Positions 57,356-64,000 of a stretch of DNA of 64,000 nt are shown in pieces (position 1 is the stretch's first letter; every line of letters begins with the position of its first letter). Position numbers and translations under genes: made by a program. The stretch is taken from the NCBI GenBank assembly GCA_949825065.1, contig OX463842.1:51148526-51212525 (forward strand), written 5' to 3'. This DNA is from Odontocerum albicorne (lineage: Eukaryota; Arthropoda; Insecta; Trichoptera; Odontoceridae). The notes under the pieces are model-generated. The model had not been told where the DNA came from. It did no database searches and saw nothing but the letters and a program-made list of their open reading frames with translations.

Positions 57356-57954
57356 TAGTTAAATGTTTGACATTTTTATAATTTTTGGTTTATCTCTATG
57401 TGCCCTGAGAGAAATATGGTGTGGTGGCATTTATGTATGTTATATTAAATGGTATCGCTCTTCATTTGTATACTGTAGGACATAATACATTAATTGCAAT
57501 AGGGCAATCTTTTTTATCTAATCAGAAAAGAGACGCGAAATGAAAACCAAATTAATACTTTCATTAACAAAATTAGACAGTTATGAGAATCATATACACA
57601 ACCCTGAATCTAAAAATGTCTTTCTAACTTAGCCACATAGATCAACAATGCATGTTAGTGGTATAAAAAAAACACAATTAAAAATAATTAATCCAATCAA
57701 TTTTATGATCCAATGGGTAAATATTTAATCGACTTAGTGTATAATATTGAATAAAAGTATCAAGAGAGTCGGGCTCTAATCTCTCCGAGTGACCGCTAAT
57801 CTAGCTCCGGACAGTAGATTCAAGAGGCAGACAGTCATCTAAACTCAGGGCCAACACGAGGAATAGCAAACCCTTATTTTTCAAGAACTTTTAGAGACAA
57901 CCATCATAAAATCGTTGATTTTGAGTAAATGCATACCATCGCGTTATTTCTCTG

Positions 57955-58203
57955 TTGATTGGCAGAACACTAGACTCGACAAACATCCTTTTCCTCTTCT
58001 TTATCCATAAGATTGTCGTACAATTCACACGTGATGAAAAATGGACACTATATGATGATAGTATACGATCTGGAAAAACTCTGATGAAGCACAAAGATGT
58101 TTCCCGAAGCCATCGTTGCATCAACTTTATGGCAACTGTGAAGTGAAAGAAAATCATGCACTATTCGTTTTTGCCACAGGAACGATCTATGACTGCTGCA
58201 ACT
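57955..58203 (+). pseudogene. Mariner transposase fossil, first part
   Basis: HKIVVQFTRDEKWTLYDDSI matches the mariner block with the first catalytic Asp (HRIVTxDEKWxxYDN). Later, in another frame, INFMATV and HYSFLPQ follow the order of mariner up to the point where an RTE fragment is inserted (58204). Mauritiana-like type by wording of the motif; dead. Confidence 0.6.
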
Positions 58204-58491
58204 TCTTCTTCAACCGTTCTGGATCCATTCCTGGATACAGCCCTCCCCTTCGGTCTTCCACAACTCCCTATCTCGGGCACACTGCAACCACTTCATCCCC
58301 GCGGCCCGTCTTATATCGTCCGACCATCTAGCCTGTGGTCTCTCCACACCTCTCATGCCCGTTGTAGGCTGCCATCCCAGAACCTTTTTTTCGTCCATCG
58401 AGAGTCAGAGCATCTGGTAATATGTCCTGCCCAGCTTCATTTTAAGGCAGCTGCTCTCTAAACTACGTCCGTGACTAGCTGTCAAAAATGC
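58204..58491 (-). mobile_element. RTE-type LINE family D, 3' fragment inside the mariner
   Basis: The minus strand gives KKVLGWQPTTGMRGVERPQA, RWSDDIRRAAG and DRELWKTEGE, collinear with the end of the element at 49296. It keeps the 3' end (GGTTGAAGAAGAAG). Flanked by TGCTGCAACT at 58194-58203 and 58492-58501. Confidence 0.75.
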
Positions 58492-58905
58492 TGCTGCAAC
58501 TAGCTGTTAAAAAATTAAGTAATGTATTGTATTAAAAATTTAAATGCCAACAATTTAGGCTGATCGACAGAGATATGCCAATATTTTATGATAGACTCAC
58601 CTGCCCGCATACCTCTTTAATCATAATACAGTTATTAACAGAACTGATTTATGAAATTTTACCGCATCCTCCATACTCATCCGACTTGTCACCAATTGAT
58701 TTTTAGACATTTCAATCCGTTTCTTCAAAATAAAACGTTTTAAAATCAAGATGTATGTAGTTAAAACATTTAAACTGTTTATATACTCTAAAGACTGAAT
58801 TTTATAAGTTAGGGGTTTAAAGTTAAGTTTCACGTTAGCGAAAAACCCTCAATGAGAATATTGCACATTTTGATGAAATAAAATATTTTTTTCCTTACAA
58901 TATTC
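58492..58905 (+). pseudogene. Mariner transposase fossil, second part
   Basis: After the RTE insert the mariner resumes: EILPHPPYSSDLSPIDF (third catalytic block, about 58655), FQSVSSK, EFYKLGV and a C-terminal ENIAHFDEIKYFF, with stops and frameshifts between. The second Asp block is not clearly preserved. Confidence 0.6.
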
Positions 58906-59989
58906 TATTTTCGTCGACATTTTATGTGCAAGAACACTATTTCAACTTAACGATTTTATATTTATAACTTTTTGCTGTAAGTGATGTATTGGGGTGTTAT
59001 TATTGTATTTAATGCGAATTATTTTTTTGAAAAATTGATAAAATATTAGTTTTTAGGAGCTGTAAGAAGTTAACCTCGTGAATATTTTATACCCAAGCAC
59101 AGTTTTAAAACACAAAAGTTTTATGACATTTCAGAAACGTTATGAAAAAAATCAGAGACTTGTCACTGGAAATGGGTATATCATACATTCAAAAAATCAT
59201 TCAATTTATAAAATAATCACATGAAAATTCATCCCCTAAGATTTGAAGCCTGAGTGCACTGTAGAAACTATCCATTGGAACACACCGCTTCAGGATACAC
59301 GCGGGGGCTCAGACTTGATTCTGTTTATACAGGGGATTACTCCAGCAGGACCAACTCCAACAATTAAAGAAGCTCCCCTGGGGCCAGGACAAGGCCCTGC
59401 TCTAATTAGGGGGCCTATTAATTAGCGAGTGCTTTCTTATCCACTTGAGTGGATCGCACAATGGACAAAACAAAACTTTTTTTTATTTTACAGATTTAAT
59501 TATCCTTGGAATAGATTAATCTTATATATTGGAAAAAAATATGGAGAAAAACATATTATAAATTAAGGAAAATTTGTAAGATGGTTCTATTAAAAAAGGA
59601 AAACACCTTGTTAAATAACCTTTCTAAGAATTATGAAAACAATAAGACGTTAAATTAACGTTTTTTTTTACTTTCTTTCTTTTGTGTAGATGGTTAAATA
59701 TGATGCGTCTAGCAGGTTAATTGTTGTAGAGCCAATTTTTCTAACCAACAAGCTGTATTAAAGTATATATAAATTTTATTTGACATTTTTTGGTCCTCAG
59801 CAGCAGAAGTTTGTAAATACTCTAAAAATATTTAAAATATCATCATTAAAAACGTTTTTATGAAATACATTTTTTTATATAAACTAATTTATTTAGTTCT
59901 TATATTCGCTTTACTGATTTTTTTAGACACACACTTACTTTTTATCCATTTTTAATTTTAACAAAACACTAAGCAAAATACAATACTTT
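58906..59989. other. Spacer with a GC-richer, TAAT-containing block
   Basis: 59240-59440 stands out: CCCCTGGGGCCAGGACAAGG plus CTAATTAGGGGGCC and ATTAATTAGCG, which are homeodomain-type core sites. A 60-codon frame through it has no recognisable domain. It could be a regulatory block. The rest is AT-rich. Confidence 0.3.
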
Positions 59990-60150
59990 TTATGTCCTCA
60001 GTGAGATATAGGCAAAAGCTTAGTTTATTGGGGACACGACAAATGAAAGGCAATAAACCCAGATCCATTAAAATTGTGTGTCCAAATTCAATAACCAGTT
60101 GCTTTTTCTCGCAAATTATGTATATTTCATGATGTCATGTCTAAACAAAC
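59990..60150 (+). repeat. Dispersed repeat family D, copy 4
   Basis: TGTCCTCAGTGAGATATAGG to TCGCAAATTATG, about 160 bp, matching 25590-25740 closely; truncated at both sides. Confidence 0.6.
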
Positions 60151-60309
60151 ATTGAATTAATGTTTAACCATTTAAAATCACGTCGATAGTAAAAATAAAG
60201 AATTTTTGAGCAACATCATGATATTAATTCAAACCATTAATGAAACAACAAAGATTTTCTTTCTTTTTGTCTCAAAGCTATTGTCGAACTTCGTGACATA
60301 ATGCTATTG

Positions 60310-60465
60310 TTGATCTCTGTGGCATAGTTGGTCAGATGCCTCTCTTCTAGCCCGTGCATTACGGATTCGATTACTGTAAGTATCCATATTTTTTTAAAGG
60401 ATTTCATTTTGGTTTCTACTTAAGTCTTCTAGAACTTCTTTTATGTTGGCTGGAAGAGATTCAAG
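60310..60465 (+). mobile_element. tRNA-derived SINE
   Basis: A box TGGCATAGTTGG, B box GGATTCGATTAC, body TTTTGGTTTCTACTTAAGTC, tail TGTTGGCTGGAAGAGATT; the last part of the tail is missing where the LINE remnant begins. Confidence 0.65.
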
Positions 60466-60474
60466 TCACCCTTC

Positions 60475-60835
60475 TTTTAAATCTACACAAGGGAGAATAG
60501 GGAGGCCACCAGTCTTCTCCATTTAGAGCGGTTTTGGGCGGTGTTGGTAATCTCTGTCCACGACATTCCTAACGCTCTGACTTCCTTGTCACAAAAACGG
60601 TACACCGTGAGAGAGGGTCTTCCAGGCCGTCGGGATCCCAATCGACAGAAAAACAGCGCTCTCCTCGGCCGACTATAATCGGGCAGTCTTAGAACATACG
60701 AGCCTCTCCCGAATTACAGAGACGACAGACCTCTCCCGGGTGCGCCGGAGTACAGCGTCGTTTGTTATGTGGTCATACCACCTGATTCCTAATATCCTTC
60801 TGAGACACCTGTTTTCAAAAAATCTATTTTGGAAG
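60475..60835 (-). pseudogene. RTE/BovB-like LINE C-terminal remnant
   Basis: GC-richer minus-strand sequence gives FENRCLRRILGIRWYDHIT at the right, matching the (A/F)ExxxxRRxLxIxW block of RTE ORFs. VVDRDYQHRPKRSKWR-like residues follow toward the left. Not one of families A-D by wording. Frame broken. Confidence 0.5.
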
Positions 60836-60840
60836 ATATA

Positions 60841-62079
60841 ACTCCATTAAAACTCCATTTAATATTATTTTTTTCAGATCCTTTGCACATTATCCTAACT
60901 CGTACAAGGACCAAATATAACAAGTACAACAAAAAATATGTACAAAACAGTTCAACATTTTAAGATTTGCAAAAGCTATTGTAAAAATGTATATCTTACA
61001 CTAAAATAATATGACAAAATGTAGCATGTAAGATAGTATAAAAATATTAAATTATTTCAAGTACTACACTAAATTCAAGAGATTTTTCCTGAAGGAGCTG
61101 AGTGATACATGAAATACGTCTATATGAGGACACACACGGCTAAACAGTGTGATTGATCTACAGGTTAGTTCAACTTATAGGTTGATACAACAATCTATGG
61201 GAGCGTTGTCTCAAATAATTATCCGGAACATACAAACCAAGACTATTCAGTACGGGTAGGTTAACTAAATTACCCCTGAGCAAACAAAAAAAATGACACC
61301 CAATCGAAGATATCTTTCACTCTCTAATGATAACCAGATAACTATAAGCCCATCAGGTTGTACTGTGTACAAAGAAAGTGTAATACTATGCAAAGTAACT
61401 TTATATACTACAAAGGTTCAAATGTTTCAGACCTGAACAGGAAAAACATGAGTGGACAGATATCATGTCAGCCACACCAAATGCATTGTCAAGCAATGTT
61501 ACAGTTAAAATACACCTGCCCTCAGGAGCATATTAACTAGAATTGATACATGTATTGTTTCGTTATATTCTAAAATAATAAAAAAAAGAATATATCGCGG
61601 TTATCGAGTTTCTTTCAAAAAAAGGGAAGAGTCTAGAAGTGAAATTACGTTTAGATGCTGACATGGATCTATCCACATACACTGTTACTTGTTGGTCTAT
61701 GGTCGGAGGCATCGGAAAGCTTGATAAATGCGTCAAGTGAAGCATGGACTACTACATATTGAAACTTACACGTTACTAATGACCCATCTCTCAATCTTCT
61801 CCACCTCGAGAGATTGTTCCTAGATGTGAACTTGCTTGTTTGTAGTCAATTTATGGACAACAAAATCAAATTGTGTCATTAAGGCAGAATTTAGACAAAA
61901 ACCCTCCTGTCCTGAAAACTGAAATGACTTTGCCTTAATGCGTAACTAGCTTACGATTTGCCTTAAAAGGCTTACTGAAATGAGACTACACAGCCTTTCT
62001 AATATCATAGATTACCTTTTCTATACATCACACAATTAATATAAAAATAACATTTTTCATATACCTATAAAACACTTAT
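60841..62079. other. Unassigned region
   Basis: No gene supported; frames up to 60 codons are AT-biased. Confidence 0.35.
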
Positions 62080-63081
62080 TTGTTTTATCAAACACTGTTT
62101 ATTCCAGTTTTTGTAACCGTATAACCCTACCTGTTTCTAGACTTTCACCTCATCATCAGGAGAGCACAAACAATACTGAATTATGTTCGAACTGGTACCG
62201 AGATACACGCTTCTAACGGTAAACATTCGGGTTGGGGACTGAGGGTTGAGGGAGGCATGGGATGCCCTCGGCGAGCACCGGAGAGATTCTTGGGATATAT
62301 GTGTTAGCCAGATATTTACCTCGATGCACTGACTTAGAATTTTCAATCCATGATGCCAAATTCTGGCATATTAGTAGTAACGGAAATAAATTGGACAGAT
62401 AAGAGGCCCTAGAAATTTCTGTTCTGTCGAATGTTTACCGTTAGAAGCGTGTATCTCGGTACTAGTTCGAACATAATTCAGCCTTGTTTGTAATTTCCTT
62501 GTAGGGAATTCCTACGTCCCTCAATAAATTGTCAAACATACAGGGTCAACGACCGATGAATCAACCTCTGGACATCTACAATTGTCACATACTAGAAAAG
62601 TCAACAATGTGTACTCGCAAATATAATTTACATCGCATTCCAAGGTAGAAAGAGAACACATCGCGTTGTCTCGCCGTTTTGACAAATAAAATATCCTACC
62701 CACTACACTGTTCGCAACGTCTGCATACGCCTTGTCATGCACAGGAGTGAGATGGGGATATACGTCTGACGCATTCACGCGCCCCGTTCTGAAAATCTAT
62801 ATATACCTACTTATCGTTGAATAAAGAGCACTTATTGTTAATCATTTGACTTGTTATTATTCACTTGACCATTCATCGCTGTTTACTATTTATCGATTAT
62901 TCACTCTCACTTTTATTGCATTCCTGAATTTTTTATTTTATTTTAAATACAAACAAATCAAGATCATCACGACGTTTCAAATTAAGCATCACGCTAAATC
63001 CTGATGATGAGGTGAAACTCTTGAAACCGGTAGGGTTATACCGTTACAAAAAGTGGAATAAACAGTGTTTAATAAAACAAA
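62080..63081. mobile_element. Nested fold-back element
   Basis: Outer arms 62080-62160 and 63000-63081 are inverted copies (about 85-90% by eye) containing CCTGATGATGAGGTGAAA and TAGGGTTATAC. Inner arms 62176-62229 and 62428-62481 are inverted copies with one mismatch in 54 bases. Between the arms a plus-strand TATATATACC (62799-62808), 15 bases later AATAAAG, and a TATT-rich stretch look like promoter/leader sequence. An 85-codon minus frame (62778-62521) has no recognised domain. The parent may be a Penelope-like or LTR element; not proven. Confidence 0.6.
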
Positions 63082-63082
63082 T

Positions 63083-64000
63083 TACAATGTTTTTAAACCT
63101 CCACAATGTTATTGTCTTAACCATAAATAATATCTGTTTCATACATACGAGTTACAGTTATATCATAAAAAAGTGTATTTTTCACATGTAGCACTTTTAT
63201 CATAAAACACTGACTTCTTCGTGTATTAGATTAATGCCATGAAATATAATTTTTTTTATATCACACTAATTTCATAAAATAAAGTTATTTTTCTAAGCCA
63301 GCTTATAACGAAGAAGACCAGTAATGGTCTATGACAGAAGTAGTTCTGAAATAATTCAGTGGAATAATTGGTTAACGGGAGACTGGGGCTAGACTAGGAT
63401 GAGAAAAAAAGGTGGACACTATCGAAATAATTGAAGGCTTTGCTAAGAGTAAAATATTCAAATTAGAATAATCGAATATAAACTGAAACTTGAAAAAAAA
63501 AAAACGCCAACGTGATCACTACGCCAGCATTCGCATATTACGTAACAAACATAAAAAAAAATAGAGTTAACCCTCATTTTGCAATTCTCATTCGTTTTTT
63601 TGCCAAAGCACGACGCGAATTTCTCGTTAGGCTAAAACATAACTTTAATGGAAATTTCATATGGCGAAAAAAATGTGAGTAATATTTCATATTTGCTGTT
63701 AGTACCAAAAGAAAACACACCACCCAATATCCACGTGTGTGTCCCATTTGCTTGTTGGTTTGATAAATAGCCGAGTGCTCGACTCAGATTCGGGATTCAA
63801 TTGGAGAAATTGGCTAAATTTATCGAAGGGTTAAATTCTAAGTAGAGTCTAACGGGATCTAAGGACTAGAGGGGTGGAATGAGTTTAGATATGAAGGAGG
63901 TGGAGTCATCTCCTTGTTGGGGGTTCGTAAGGGGGAAAGAAAACTTATCCAATACAGATATTCGATTGAACAATTGCCTCTGAAATCGCCAAATAATATT
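63083..64000. other. AT-rich spacer to window end
   Basis: At 63755-63815 the GGTTTGATAAATAGCC ... GATTCGGGATTCAATTGG pair faintly recalls a tRNA-like head. Nothing else recognised. Confidence 0.3.

Noticed and set aside
59243..59425. Mitochondrial insertion or collagen-like exon
   Set aside because: Gly/Pro-rich wording comes from a GC-rich stretch; no mitochondrial gene order or collagen Gly-X-Y pattern is present.
63000..63050. Possible hammerhead ribozyme in the fold-back arms (CTGATGA ... GAAA core strings with a CGGTA/TACCG hairpin)
   Set aside because: The core strings are present, but I find no complementary stem I around them, and the second copy breaks the CGGTA/TACCG stem. A covariance-model search would decide.

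Overview
The window looks like a gene-poor, AT-rich stretch of an animal nuclear genome, most likely an arthropod and probably an insect. There are no operons or ribosome-binding sites. The only intact recognisable protein gene is an intronless histone H2A whose residues match the insect replication-dependent form almost throughout. Nearly everything else that can be named is mobile DNA in some state of decay: RTE/BovB-type and Jockey/CR1-type non-LTR retrotransposon ends, tRNA-derived SINEs, mariner and Tigger/pogo transposase fossils, piggyBac-type and hAT-type MITEs, LTR-like units, and several tandem arrays. The species cannot be fixed from this sequence.

Layout. 1-4.3 kb: 3' ends of a CR1/Jockey-like LINE, a tRNA-SINE and a decayed Jockey fragment. 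4.3-9 kb: two TTAA-flanked MITEs and a 5'-truncated RTE with target duplications. 9-17.7 kb: SINEs, an RTE tail, a mariner fossil, a MITE, and a GC-rich block that could be a minus-strand promoter and first exon. 17.9-19.6 kb: a satellite with higher-order structure. 19.8-25.8 kb: an LTR-like unit, two RTE fragments, a 112-bp tandem array and a perfect hairpin. 26.9-31 kb: a possible second TTAA element, a Jockey fragment, another MITE and a possible terminal exon. 32.8-37.7 kb: a 62-bp tandem array, a young RTE insertion, an LTR-like unit and an internally deleted Tigger element sitting in a short tandem repeat. 38.7-40.3 kb: LINE debris and the third LTR-like unit. 41.7-43.4 kb: a dead mariner split by an ~820-bp insert carrying histone H2A. 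43.7-50.3 kb: LINE, SINE and MITE fragments and the longest RTE reverse transcriptase. 52-58.9 kb: an RTE tail, a hAT MITE with an 8-bp duplication, LINE debris, and a mariner interrupted by an RTE fragment. 60-63.1 kb: LINE and SINE debris and a nested fold-back element.

How the parts relate. The elements form a record of layered insertion. The SINE family shares its 3' tail with the CR1/Jockey-like LINE in the same window, so that LINE is the likely source of its reverse transcriptase. Four RTE families all end in a GAAGAAG-type tail. Three LTR-like units each carry a perfect 3-bp duplication. The H2A gene stays open inside a mariner that has lost its frame, and it ends as stem-loop, four bases, then a run of A, as expected for a retrocopied histone message. 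Coordinates of decayed elements are approximate to roughly 10-30 bases unless a target duplication is given.
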